Origin: Ophiostoma sp. CBS 140.51
Lineage: Eukaryota > Ascomycota > Sordariomycetes > Ophiostomatales > Ophiostomataceae
Length of the DNA stretch: 64,000 bases
NCBI GenBank assembly: GCA_029298735.1
Contig: JANSLP010000043.1
Location: 100,313 to 164,312, forward strand
Direction: 5' to 3'
Of the stretch, positions 44,061-53,714 are shown in pieces. Under the pieces are notes generated by a model. That model saw only the letters and a list, made by a program, of their open reading frames with translations. It had not been told where the DNA came from and searched no databases. Numbering within the stretch: the stretch's first letter is position 1; each line of letters starts with the position of its first letter. The translations under genes and the position numbers were made by a program.

Positions 44061-44827
44061 ATGGCCGGCAACAGAAATTACGACTTTCTTGTAAGTGGCC
44101 CCCTCTTGTCTTCCCCTCTTTCTTTGTTCTCTCCCGCGACATCTTGATCGACCGCGTGCTGACCTCCGCTCTTCCAGATCAAGCTGCTCCTCATCGGCGA
44201 CTCGGGTGTCGGCAAGTCCTGCTGCTTGCTGCGCTTCAGCGAGGACTCCTTCACGCCCAGCTTCATCACGACCATCGGCATCGACTTTAAGATTCGCACG
44301 ATCGAGCTCGATGGCAAGCGCGTCAAGCTGCAGATCTGGGATACTGCCGGCCAGGAGCGCTTCCGCACCATCACCACGGCCTACTACCGCGGCGCCATGG
44401 GCATCCTGCTTGTCTACGATGTGACCGACGAGCGGTCGTTTGAGAGTGAGTCAAGTCATCCGTCCCCTCAGTCTCTGAGTAAAACTCCTTTGCTAACAAC
44501 ACAGACATCCGAACTTGGTTCTCCAACGTCGAGCAGCACGCCACCGAGGGCGTCAACAAGATCCTGATCGGCAACAAGTGTGACTGGGAGGAGAAGCGTG
44601 TCATCTCCACCGAACAAGGCCAGCAGCTGGCCAACGAGCTCGGCATCCCCTTCCTCGAGGTCTCGGCCAAGAGCGGCATCAACATCGACAAGGCCTTCTA
44701 CAGCCTGGCCGCCGACATCAAGTCCCGCATCATCGACACCGCCAAGACCGAGCAGACGCCGACGTCCGGCGTCAACGTCTCTGGCCAGAACGGCGACAAC
44801 GGCGGCATTGGCGGCAAGTGCTGTTAA
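44061..44827 (+). CDS. SEC4: Rab GTPase Sec4 (Rab8-like)
   Basis: Three exons, 44061-44090, 44178-44445 and 44505-44827, give 206 residues. Nucleotide-binding motifs are complete: GDSGVGKS (17-24), the effector region TTIGIDF (41-47), DTAGQE (65-70), NKCD (123-126) and SAK (153-155). The C terminus ends in CC, the double-geranylgeranylation signal. Sec4/Rab8 proteins drive docking of secretory vesicles at the growing tip through the exocyst. The FRTITTAYYRGAMGILLVYD stretch and the length match the fungal Sec4 group. Intron donors are GTAAGT and GTGAGT; the second intron has a perfect GCTAAC branch. Confidence 0.95.
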
Positions 44828-45554
44828 AGACGGCACCGCTTTTGCTTGATCACTTTAGACGGCCCTGGATTGACAACGCATTGTTTTTTTTCCTACTACT
44901 TTTTTTTACCACTACTGTCCACCACCAAAGACGATACACACACGAAAACGAAAGCAACGGCAGAAAACCTCACGAAAAACAGAGCGAACGACGGTGCATT
45001 CTTCTTTTCTTGGTCAACCGGAACCCGCCATGGAAGGGTGAAGGGGGGACAGTAGATACATAGACGCGGAAAGCGGAGGTGGTTTCTTTTTGGCCAAGTT
45101 CTGTCGTCATACTGTTGTGCTACAGAAAGACACGAAGAAAGACAAATGGGGGTGGCAGATACCTGGGCGGTTTTTATCGGAGTTCTGGGACCTTTTTTAC
45201 TTGTTTTTGCTGGTTCTTTTTTTCTTTCATATTATTTGTTCTCCCCTTGCCACTGTTTTTTTACGTCTTTTCATTTACCCCCGTCGTATTCTCTCAATTT
45301 ATTTCCTGTCAGCTTTCTTGTCCTTTTGCCTGCTGCCTGTTTTTATGAGCAGTCTGCAGCTTTTATGTGCTCTTCTCTTCTCCTTTATCTCGGCATATAA
45401 TACACTGTTCTGTGATTTTCATAAAATGGCAAGGAACCAAATTACCGTGAGATGCTTTTTAATATTGTACACTATATACACGTCTATGAATCTATCCTCA
45501 CTCATTATATGCCAAGTAATTCCTAAAGTTTTAAACCATGTCCTCGGAATGACC
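44828..45554. other. convergent 3' flanks of SEC4 and the 45555 gene
   Basis: No gene seen. T-rich segments on the plus strand (about 45200-45350) fit a 3' untranslated region. Confidence 0.5.
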
Positions 45555-47171
45555 TCACCACAGTACAGTTGTATCCACAATGGCCTTCTGCTCGTATGTG
45601 GCTTCTGCTCTGGTAACGGGTACAGTCACGGCCCGGCGGTGCCAGTTGCGCACAAACCGCCGGGCTTCCACGGAATCGGAAAAGGCCACAACAAACCGCG
45701 AGAAGCGCGCATTCTCGTTCATTTGGTTCGTCTTGGCGACGAGATCGGGCACGCGCGAGGCCCAGAGGGCAACCGGTGGGTGAGATGGCCCCGTGTTCTC
45801 CTTTGACTCGGCCTCGGCCTTCTTCTTCCGGTTCTTGGCTGCCAGGGCACTGGACGCCTTGATAGCTTCGTGCAGCAGTCGTTTCTGCTCGGCCACCAGC
45901 CACTGGACAGGGACGACGCCGTTGAGGCCGTCAGATACCGCCCATTGTAGGTTACGGCGCACACCATCCTCTTCAATGAGTGTACGCAGACCCTCGACTG
46001 TTGTGACGCCTCTGCCGCCCATGTTGAAACCTTCGATCCCGTCGTCGGCGTTCTTCTTTTTGGAGACACCGGTTCCTCCGCCGCTTGTGCTCGTGTCCTC
46101 GAGCACGACGAGAACCTTTGTCGTGGCAGTGACGGCCGCCACATCATCCAGCTCTTCCTCGTCGTACAGAGTGATGCCAGAGGTTGAGCTGGGGCTGACG
46201 CTGCTGCCCGCCGGCATTTGCATCACGAGGTCAAGCTGAGCCGTTGGTACCAGCAGCGAGAAACTCCGTAGGGCAGCCACTTCTTCGGCTGTTGCGCTCG
46301 TAGCCAAGTAGGCGTCGCTGCCCGTGCCAGAGCCTCCGCTGCTAATGTTGCCGGCCAGCGAGGAGTAGTCGTCTCCAAACCGGCCGCTCTCCTCCTGGTC
46401 CTCCTTCTTCCGCTTGTGGCGGCGCTTTGCGCTGGCTGCACCTTTTTGAGGCTGCTGCACAGCACGGCGGGCCAGCATATGCAGCTCGCGTACTTCTTGA
46501 GAGTAGGCGAGAGCGGCGGCCGAGGAACCAAAGTAGAGAAAGTAGCGGCCTCGTGGTGCGAGTGTGGCCGGGTCGCGGTCTTGGACAATCTTGTAGATGC
46601 CGCCGTTGCCAGCTGCCCAGCCATCAACGAGACGGCTGCTACTTCCATCCTGGTCGGATGAAGACGACATGTGCCTCGGTGCTATCCGGAAAAAGTCGCT
46701 TGGAAGTAATGATGGCGTAGTTCCAGAGAGGACGAGCACAGTCGGCTCTTTTCTCTTCTTCTTTGTCTTGGTTTCTGTGCTTGAGGCGGCATCTGCTTTT
46801 TCACTGGCGCCTTCCGCCGCCTCGCTCTCCAGCCATTGGCGTACTTCCTCTGGGACGGCATCCTCGTCAGGATTTGATGTTATAGTCTCTTCGTTCTGCT
46901 CATCTGGACTCTCTGCCGATTGCCTTTCTCTCGATTTTCGTGCTTCGTTTGGAAAGAGCTCTGCAAAGATGGATGGTCTGGTCTGATCCTGGCGTGGAGA
47001 GGTCGCACTCGCCCATGTGCGCCTGCTCTCTGTATTCCGTCGGCTACTCCATATACGTTCTGTGTGTTCCTGTGTTGCCGCCGTAGATCTCGATATACAC
47101 CCTGCCAGAGGACGCTGTAATGGCGTCTGTTTCGGCGGTAACACACGCACCAACCGCTGCGCCAACGGCAT
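45555..47171 (-). CDS. mitochondrial-looking protein, possible RRM-like fold
   Basis: Intronless gene for 538 residues; I do not recognise the family. The start MPLAQRLVRVLPPKQTPLQR is basic, Arg-rich and poor in acidic residues for about 30 residues, as in mitochondrial presequences. Then come an acidic, disordered stretch (about 80-125) and a basic KTKKKRKE patch. PTVLVLSGTTPSLLPSDFFR (about 143-162) and later RYFLYFGSSAAALAYSQEV look like the strands of an RRM-type alpha-beta domain. A second similar half lies near the C terminus (RFVVAFSDSVEARRFVRNWH). A role in mitochondrial RNA handling is a guess from this pattern. The frame is open 47 codons upstream, but the ATG at 47171 fits the presequence best. 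Confidence 0.65.
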   Translation of the reverse strand: MPLAQRLVRVLPPKQTPLQRPLAGCISRSTAATQEHTERIWSSRRNTESRRTWASATSPRQDQTRPSIFAELFPNEARKSRERQSAESPDEQNEETITSNPDEDAVPEEVRQWLESEAAEGASEKADAASSTETKTKKKRKEPTVLVLSGTTPSLLPSDFFRIAPRHMSSSSDQDGSSSRLVDGWAAGNGGIYKIVQDRDPATLAPRGRYFLYFGSSAAALAYSQEVRELHMLARRAVQQPQKGAASAKRRHKRKKEDQEESGRFGDDYSSLAGNISSGGSGTGSDAYLATSATAEEVAALRSFSLLVPTAQLDLVMQMPAGSSVSPSSTSGITLYDEEELDDVAAVTATTKVLVVLEDTSTSGGGTGVSKKKNADDGIEGFNMGGRGVTTVEGLRTLIEEDGVRRNLQWAVSDGLNGVVPVQWLVAEQKRLLHEAIKASSALAAKNRKKKAEAESKENTGPSHPPVALWASRVPDLVAKTNQMNENARFSRFVVAFSDSVEARRFVRNWHRRAVTVPVTRAEATYEQKAIVDTTVLW

Positions 47172-47760
47172 TAGGATGACGTTGAAAGAGTTGTGACTGT
47201 GTTTGTTCGGTTGTGGAGTGGAATAAAAGAAATATGTGAGAGTTCTGGCCAAAAATATGAGCGTGGTGGCTATTTGTGAAAAGCCGTGTTGTTGAGTCGA
47301 AATTTTGTTCATGAAAAACGTTCAGTTTGGCGATGCGATGTCGTTGAACTGATTGTGGTTATCCCCTGTCCAATCAGAATTATAGCCCGTTTTTGGTGCT
47401 TCTTGGTACTAAAAGCGCGGGCTCTAGAGGGTCATGGCGGGACAGTTCACTTACAAGTTTGCCGGGGCGGTGGCGGGCGGCAAAATCTAAACTTACTATG
47501 CGCCGCCTAAGAAATTCTCACGACCAATCTCATAAAAATACAGGATTTCAGGAAAGAACGACCTCAGTCATAAGGGATGAATAGGGAAGGAACGACTCCT
47601 CTGATTTTACTACGACCCAACAAATTTCCCAACAGTTTCAAGACAGGAAGGAGCATCACCCGGACACTATCATACGAGGAAGGAACAACAAACGAGGGGT
47701 CATTCCCAGCAAAACAGGCACGGCCTTGCCTCACATCTCCTTCCATCTCTCACACTCGAA
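47172..47760. promoter_or_regulatory. divergent promoter region, 45555 gene and AAA ATPase
   Basis: No gene seen. An upstream ATG at 47577 opens a frame overlapping the AAA gene start (see findings). Short T- and A-rich stretches lie near 47510-47560. Confidence 0.5.
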
Positions 47761-50295
47761 ATGGGCAAGTCTATCGAGGTCAACTTGGCAAATTTCAACC
47801 AAGAGCCAGCAGCAAAGGCGGCTGCACGGATTGTCGTCAGCAAAGACAACCTGCTCCAACTCACAGGCACACTCGAAAACGACCGCATCTGCACCATCGA
47901 GACTCTCAGCATCACCGATGGCCAACCAGTGATTCGCGAGGCCACACTTTGGGCTTCACCCGAACCGCTCAAAAAGGGCCTCGCCCGCGTTTCAAAGGCG
48001 TTTCGTGAAGCCTGCGGTCTGAGTGCAAACGAAAAGTGCCGCATTGCCGTCGACGGGCGCTCTCTGTCCGAGTCTGCCGAGGTCGAGGCAGAGGATATCA
48101 CCAACCGGGACGGCCTAGCTCCTGTGACTTCGTCAACACTGGCGATCGAGCTATCTGGCTGGGCCACTGTCCTTGAAGACCAGCTTGATCTTGCCGAGGC
48201 GGTGTACCCGGGCATGGTCATCCGCGATGTGTACCACCGGCGAACGAAGCGGACGTTCCGCATCAAGGCAGTGGATGGACGGACAGACGGCGTGGCTCGG
48301 TTTGTGGTTGACCAGACGAGCGTTCAGTTCTCTGACGTCGGTGGCGCTCGTGCAAGAACACCCTCATCACTCTCGCCAGCACCCCCACAGACGCCCAAGA
48401 CGCCCAAGCCATCACTTACTACGACTCTGCCATTGCGGACGGCAGCAGCAGCCACAGCCTCGCCAACGGCATCGCCATCAAGACAGCGTCTGCAAGCCCG
48501 CACAGCACCATCTTCTCCAGCACTGAAAGCATCAGCAACCAAGCTGCCACCAACACCACCTGTTGAAGTAGCGCCAACACCACCGCCGGCACCGCAATCT
48601 CTGGAGCTCGAGCCGATCGAGGGCCTGGAATCGGCTGTGGAGCAAATCAACCGGTTCCTGACACGCTTTGACCCGAGGATTGGTTATCCTGACCCGAGGA
48701 TTGGTTATCCACCACAGCGCCTGTCTTGCGCGGCTCTACTCCAGGGTGACAAGGGAACGGGAAAGACGATGATTCTGGACAAGATCACATCGACGGGATG
48801 GGGCACCGTATTTCCCATCCGCCCCAACGACAAGCTGACGTCGATCCAGGAGACGTTCCAAAAGGCATACGATCAGCGGCCGAGTATCGTCACCATCGAC
48901 AACATCCAGGAGCTACTAATTGAGGGGCGGACCAACCGTGCATCTGTTATCCAAGCTTTGTGTGATTTCCTCGACTCGATTATACACAAGGGTGGTCCCG
49001 GACAGGTCGGCGGTGCTGACGAGTCTCCGGTGCCACAATTGATTGTGCTTGTGACATGTCTGGACTACCTAAAGGACATCCCCGAGAACCTTCGTGTGCC
49101 TGAGCGTCTGCCACGGGCCATCGAGCTCCCCTTCCCGGACCCTGCTGGTCGCCGTGCCATCCTACGGTCGTTCAACATGCCGCTGCCCACCGGCCAGGCC
49201 GAACATATGATCAAGGAGCTGAGCCACCAGACACACGCCTACAATGGCCACGACTTGTTTAACCTGTGGAACGAGGCTTACTGTTTCCGCCGTCGCAAGA
49301 TTGTTTTGGCCTGGCGGGATAAGCAGAAGCAGCTCACAAACGGCAACGGCAATGCTGATGGCGGTGCTGCGCTGCCCCAAGAGGACCAGCCATTCTACGT
49401 GACGGAAGAAGACTTCAAGGATGCACGCACACTTGTGCGCCCCAGCCGCATGGACGGCATTGATGTCAAGCCCCGCCCGGTGTACTGGCACGACATCCAC
49501 GGCCAGACCGAACTGGTTATGGCTCTCAAGGAGCGCGTCGACATGATGAACCAGCCGGAAAAGTACCGGCCACGCATCAAGCCGTTTGCTCGTGGCTTTT
49601 TGTTGTACGGTCCGCCCGGTTGCTCCAAGACCATGGCGGCGCAGGCACTGGCCACGGAGAGCGAGCTTAACTACTTTTCGGTCAAGGGTGGCGAGCTGCT
49701 GAACCAGTACGTAGGTGAGACGGAGCGCAGCATCCGTGAACTGTTTGACAAGGCACGTCGTGCATCCCCCGCGGTGATTTTCCTGGACGAGATTGACGCC
49801 CTTGGTGGCCGGCGTGCCAACTTTGGCGACGGCAGCGCCGGGTCGAGCCGTGGTCCGCAGATGGTGCCGGCCCTGTTGTCTGAGCTGGACGGTTTTGAGC
49901 CTCTGGACAAGGTGCTCGTCGTGGCCGCCACGAACCGGCCCGAGGCACTTGATCCAGCACTGCTGCGTACTGGTCGATTCGACAAGCACTTTTACGTTCC
50001 TCCACCGGACGAGGCTGCGCGTCGGGCCATCTTTGCCAGCTGGATCAAGGACATGCAGGTCAGCAAGGATTTGGACTTGGACCTATTAGGTCGGGAGTCG
50101 GCACAGCTGTCTGGTGCCGAGATTCTGGGTGTCTGCCAAAAGGCAGGCGAGAGCGCCAACCGGGCGTACCTGGCAGGCACAGGCCCCGAAGACATTACGA
50201 CAGAGGCGTTCTTGAACGAGATCAAACGGGCGCCCAAGACGATTACGCCGCTGATGCTGGACCACTTTGCCCGCTGGACGCCGTCTTTTAAGTAG
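47761..50295 (+). CDS. AAA ATPase, Afg2/Drg1-like with degenerate D1
   Basis: Intronless gene for 844 residues. After an N domain (about 1-195) and a Pro/Thr/Ser-rich linker (about 197-280) come two AAA modules. D2 is canonical: GPPGCSKT (617-624), VIFLDEID (about 672-679), AATNRP and RTGRFDKHFYVPPPD. The GPPGCSKT form is typical of the Afg2/SPATA5 branch, which releases shuttling factors from pre-60S ribosomes. D1 keeps a Walker A (GDKGTGKT, about 329-336), but Walker B reads IVTIDNIQEL, with Asn where the catalytic Glu should be. The sensor-1 and arginine-finger region is also diverged (VTCLDYLKDIP). D1 may bind but not hydrolyse ATP. A tandem DPRIGYP repeat precedes D1. A true Afg2 with two active modules may exist elsewhere in the genome; this could be a paralogue. 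Confidence 0.7.
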   Translation: MGKSIEVNLANFNQEPAAKAAARIVVSKDNLLQLTGTLENDRICTIETLSITDGQPVIREATLWASPEPLKKGLARVSKAFREACGLSANEKCRIAVDGRSLSESAEVEAEDITNRDGLAPVTSSTLAIELSGWATVLEDQLDLAEAVYPGMVIRDVYHRRTKRTFRIKAVDGRTDGVARFVVDQTSVQFSDVGGARARTPSSLSPAPPQTPKTPKPSLTTTLPLRTAAAATASPTASPSRQRLQARTAPSSPALKASATKLPPTPPVEVAPTPPPAPQSLELEPIEGLESAVEQINRFLTRFDPRIGYPDPRIGYPPQRLSCAALLQGDKGTGKTMILDKITSTGWGTVFPIRPNDKLTSIQETFQKAYDQRPSIVTIDNIQELLIEGRTNRASVIQALCDFLDSIIHKGGPGQVGGADESPVPQLIVLVTCLDYLKDIPENLRVPERLPRAIELPFPDPAGRRAILRSFNMPLPTGQAEHMIKELSHQTHAYNGHDLFNLWNEAYCFRRRKIVLAWRDKQKQLTNGNGNADGGAALPQEDQPFYVTEEDFKDARTLVRPSRMDGIDVKPRPVYWHDIHGQTELVMALKERVDMMNQPEKYRPRIKPFARGFLLYGPPGCSKTMAAQALATESELNYFSVKGGELLNQYVGETERSIRELFDKARRASPAVIFLDEIDALGGRRANFGDGSAGSSRGPQMVPALLSELDGFEPLDKVLVVAATNRPEALDPALLRTGRFDKHFYVPPPDEAARRAIFASWIKDMQVSKDLDLDLLGRESAQLSGAEILGVCQKAGESANRAYLAGTGPEDITTEAFLNEIKRAPKTITPLMLDHFARWTPSFK
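48670..48711 (+). repeat. 21-nt tandem duplication in the AAA gene
   Basis: Two adjacent 21-base units match at 20 of 21 positions and encode DPRIGYP twice, just before the D1 Walker A motif. The repeat keeps the reading frame. Confidence 0.85.
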
Positions 50296-50553
50296 GGGTA
50301 GTGTGGACATTGACGCTTCGTTTCACGCAGGAGCATAAAAGGCAAATAGAAGTATGTTTTTGTGATGACTTTGTTTTCACTATTTTATTTTTATAGATAC
50401 CCTAAGATGTCGGCTTTTTGCCTGCCAAAGATGGCCTCTTATGTATCGTTTAATGAAACGCAATTCTACAGCCGGCCATCTTCTTTGTTTTGGTATATCC
50501 CTTTCACATGTTCTTTGCTCCTTACACTATCTTTCCACCTACACCTCTTCACC

Positions 50554-51927
50554 CTATGTCAACCGCCGGCGGTACACACCCAGCATCCAGCTCGCACGCA
50601 GCACCGTCAGCCCCATGGCCATCCGGATGCTGTCCTGCACAAGATTCATCTTGCTGCCGTCGACCTCGTGCCAGCCCACGGGGACCTCGGCGACCTTAAT
50701 GCCCGCGCTGGTGCCAATAATGGAGCCGTCGTGGGCAACAACGGGCGTGGCTGGGGCCGACTCGGCCAGCATGAGCATCTCAATGTCAAAGATCCAGCCC
50801 TCGGTGTGCATGTAGGGCACGATATGGGGCAGGGCGGCGCGGCTAAACAGCTTGAAGCCGCACTGGGTGTCACCGATGCGCGACGTGGCGGGCGGCGTCA
50901 GGATGGTCAGGACAAAATGGAACGACTTCATCAGGAAATTACGCAGAGCAGACCGCTGGACGACGGCGGCGCTACCGACGAGGTGGGCACGGCTGCCAAT
51001 AGCGACGCCACGGTCGGACGCGTCCACGACGACATCGCAGCCCTCAATGAGCTTGTCCAAATCATTAAAGCGCGAGGCACCGTCGGCGTCGGCAAAGACG
51101 ATATAGGCGCCACGGGCATGGCGCAGACCGTGGGTGACGCCACCGCCCTTACCGCGGTTCTTTTCGAGGGTGACAACGCGCAGGACGTCGTGCAGCCCCC
51201 GTTCGCGGGCAAAGTCCAAAGCGACCTGGACAGTGTTGTCCTTGCTAGCGTCGTTGACAATCAGAATCTCGTAGCCGGAGGGCAGCTCGTCTTCGGGAGT
51301 TGATGAGCTCGCAGCGTTGCCGTTGGAGTCGGCCTTGTCAGCGGGGAAGTCGTAGAGCTTGGCGGCCGAAGGTGCCTTCTTGCGCTTCGGTGCTGCCGTC
51401 GGTTTGCGGTCCGTCGTCGCCTTTGTCTTTTGGCCCTGGGTCTTGGTCGACGGCTTCGGCCGGCCGAAGCGCCTGTCGCAGTAGTCGACCATCTCCTCAA
51501 GGGCGGGCAGGATGCGCAAGGCCTCGTTGTAAGCAGGCACGACAACAGTCAGGCCAACCTCGGCGGGCTCAATGGCGCTCAAGCTGTAGGCGTTGCTACC
51601 AAGGGGGTTCTTGCTGTCACCGTTACCCTTGGAGGCAGCCTCCGCCTCGGCTAGGTGCCGCTCGGCCAGCCATTTATCGTACCAGCAGGGCAGCTGACGC
51701 GAAACAATGGTGGCCTCTTTGTTGTTGCCGCTGGGTGGAGCACTCGTCTGGTATGTCTTTTCCGAGGCAAAAGGCTGTCTTGGCTTGGGCGCAATGTAGC
51801 AGAGGAGGAGGTAGCCCGTAATGCTGGCGACGGCGACGAGGGTACCGAAGCCCAGAAGCAGTAGTGGGATGGGGATCGAGAAGAGGGCGGCAAGGAGGGA
51901 GCCGGCGAGGTCAAAGATGTCGGCCAT
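50554..51927 (-). CDS. ALG5: dolichyl-phosphate beta-glucosyltransferase Alg5
   Basis: Intronless gene for 457 residues. An N-terminal membrane anchor (about 12-45) is followed by a GT-A glycosyltransferase family 2 domain: VVVPAYNE (128-135), IVNDASKD (223-230), the DAD-type metal site FADADG (278-283), then QCGFKLF and IFDIEMLML. Alg5 makes dolichyl-phosphate-glucose from UDP-glucose at the ER for the last three glucoses of the N-glycan precursor. A low-complexity Lys/Thr/Ala insertion (about 156-216) splits the first two strands of the catalytic fold; most Alg5 proteins are about 330-350 residues without it. Its 3' end converges on the AAA gene 258 bases away. Confidence 0.93.
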   Translation of the reverse strand: MADIFDLAGSLLAALFSIPIPLLLLGFGTLVAVASITGYLLLCYIAPKPRQPFASEKTYQTSAPPSGNNKEATIVSRQLPCWYDKWLAERHLAEAEAASKGNGDSKNPLGSNAYSLSAIEPAEVGLTVVVPAYNEALRILPALEEMVDYCDRRFGRPKPSTKTQGQKTKATTDRKPTAAPKRKKAPSAAKLYDFPADKADSNGNAASSSTPEDELPSGYEILIVNDASKDNTVQVALDFARERGLHDVLRVVTLEKNRGKGGGVTHGLRHARGAYIVFADADGASRFNDLDKLIEGCDVVVDASDRGVAIGSRAHLVGSAAVVQRSALRNFLMKSFHFVLTILTPPATSRIGDTQCGFKLFSRAALPHIVPYMHTEGWIFDIEMLMLAESAPATPVVAHDGSIIGTSAGIKVAEVPVGWHEVDGSKMNLVQDSIRMAMGLTVLRASWMLGVYRRRLT

Positions 51928-53270
51928 TGTGAGGGAGAGGGGAAAGAGTCGTCGTATTTAGGTGGTTGCTGTTTTACGTGTCTTGATTTATATGTCGTCG
52001 TGTCGGGTCGTGGTCGTAGATGTTAGGTTCTAGGTAGCTCTTCGCTCTCGGACACGTCTGTTTGTCCTCTCGCTCGTCCGGGAGGTTGTTTTGGTAGTGC
52101 TGCTCAACAGCGGCCGTGCATCTCGAGATGGCGAGAGAAGACAGGGGATGAGGAGAGGTGAAGAAAGGAGAGAGAAAGAGAGCAAGAAAGAATGAGGAAG
52201 AGAACACGACGTAGGTAAATGAGAGTAGGCGTCGCAGGACAATAGGAAAAAGAAACAAAAGTGAGATCTGTAGGGAAAGGGTGTCAGATCGGAAGTAGAC
52301 CGTGCTAGCCTCCGTCTCCCTCTTCAAGACACAAAAGTGCATTGACGAAAGGGAAGCGGATAGAAAAAGAGTCCCGCGTTGGAGGAGAGAAAGAGGCGTC
52401 GTGGAGACGTGGAGTCGTGTTGGAGCAAGGTGGCAGCTTCTCTTGCTTGCGCGGGCAGGTGCGACTGGTGGACACTACGGCCGCGCCTGCCTCGTAATAA
52501 CACGACCCTATTATGGGCTAAAATTAGCGGTCCAGGGGAAAGGGCACGCTTTGGTAGCGCACTCCCTGCAGATCCCCCACTGTTTTTCCAGGTACAGGTC
52601 GTACTTTCAGGCGCACATGAGGCTCACAGAGCTAAGCCGCTAAAGACAACGCTGCATTTGGAGGCTTTTTCAGTCGCCAAGAAAGTCTCGATTTCACCTT
52701 CAAGATAAACAGGGTATTTTGGAGACAAATACCCGTGCGAATAAAGAAAACAAACACACTTCGAGATACCTTGTCATGTTTTCATATATTTAGTAAGAAT
52801 TACGGTTGTACACAACGTACATTGTTTGGCCTTCACTGTTATAAAATGGACATTTCCAACGCAGGGATATATTGAAGATTATGAGCAGCAACGGAGAGGG
52901 GATCTTGATATTACGAGGGCAGTATCCTCCCTCTCGTTCATATTTACGCAAAAATATTCTCAACGTTGATATTGTTCACAGCTGGTCACAAATTACAGCA
53001 AGGGGCGATGAGATTAGCAAAAGTGCCACTGAGAGTCGAGACCTGCCCGTCCAAGCCTCTCGACTTGATCAAAACCGGCCTCTTCCCCAGGACATTCTTT
53101 CTATTTTTCTGTTCTCCTATGTTTTCTGGGATTTCTATCTCCTCCTATCCGACATGGGTATCGTTGCCGAGGCTAACCAAAAGTGACGCAAGGCGGTTGT
53201 TCAAGAGGGGGAGCTCCGCAAACGCATACAGGGTACACGTTGAGAGTCACTCTCGGGCCTCTCCGGTCGC
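51928..53270. other. intergenic between ALG5 and SNU13
   Basis: No gene seen. The ALG5 side is purine-rich on the plus strand (about 52120-52420), the mirror of a pyrimidine-rich leader. The 52700-53000 part is AT-rich. Confidence 0.5.
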
Positions 53271-53714
53271 TTAAATGGCCAGACGCTCGACCTTGTCCTT
53301 GAGGGCCTTGATCGGGCCGGCCAGGTCACTGGCCTCGTTGGTGCTGATGCTGGCAGCAATGACGGCGCGCGAGACACCGCAAGCGCGGCCGAGAGCGACC
53401 TTGCTGGGGACGAAGACGTAGGGGGTGTTCTTGTCCTCGCACAGCAGGGGGATGTGCAGCAGGATGGCCAGCGGGTTGGCGTCGGCAGCCAGGATGGCAA
53501 TCTCGCAGGTGTTGCGGTTCAGGGCCTTGGTGACCTCGTTGGCGCCCTTCTTGGCCTGGCGGTAGTGGGTGGCCGACTGGAGAAGGTCGAGGATCTCCTG
53601 CGAGAGGGCAGGGTCGGCCAGAGGCCAGGCTGAGAAGAAGTTAGTATGCGAAGCAGGTAGACAAGAATATCGTGGACGAGAGTACATACCAGCAGACTCC
53701 TTGTTACCAGACAT
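53271..53714 (-). CDS. SNU13: U4/U6 snRNP and snoRNP protein Snu13 (15.5K)
   Basis: Two exons, 53714-53690 and 53629-53271, give 127 residues, the usual length. This is an L7Ae-family RNA-binding protein with ANEVTKALNRNTCEIAILAA and VPSKVALGRACGVSRAVIAA. It binds kink-turn RNA in the U4 snRNA and box C/D snoRNAs and serves both the spliceosome and rRNA modification. Splicing produces MSGNKESAAWPLADPALSQE, the common fungal start. The close relative Nhp2 is excluded by the ADANPLAILLHIPLLCEDKN segment and the short N terminus. The donor is GTATGT and the acceptor is CAG. Confidence 0.94.
   Translation of the reverse strand: MSGNKESAGMYSRPRYSCLPASHTNFFSAWPLADPALSQEILDLLQSATHYRQAKKGANEVTKALNRNTCEIAILAADANPLAILLHIPLLCEDKNTPYVFVPSKVALGRACGVSRAVIAASISTNEASDLAGPIKALKDKVERLAI

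Noticed and set aside
49162..49989. 275-codon minus-strand frame inside the AAA gene
   Set aside because: Antisense shadow of the D2 module.
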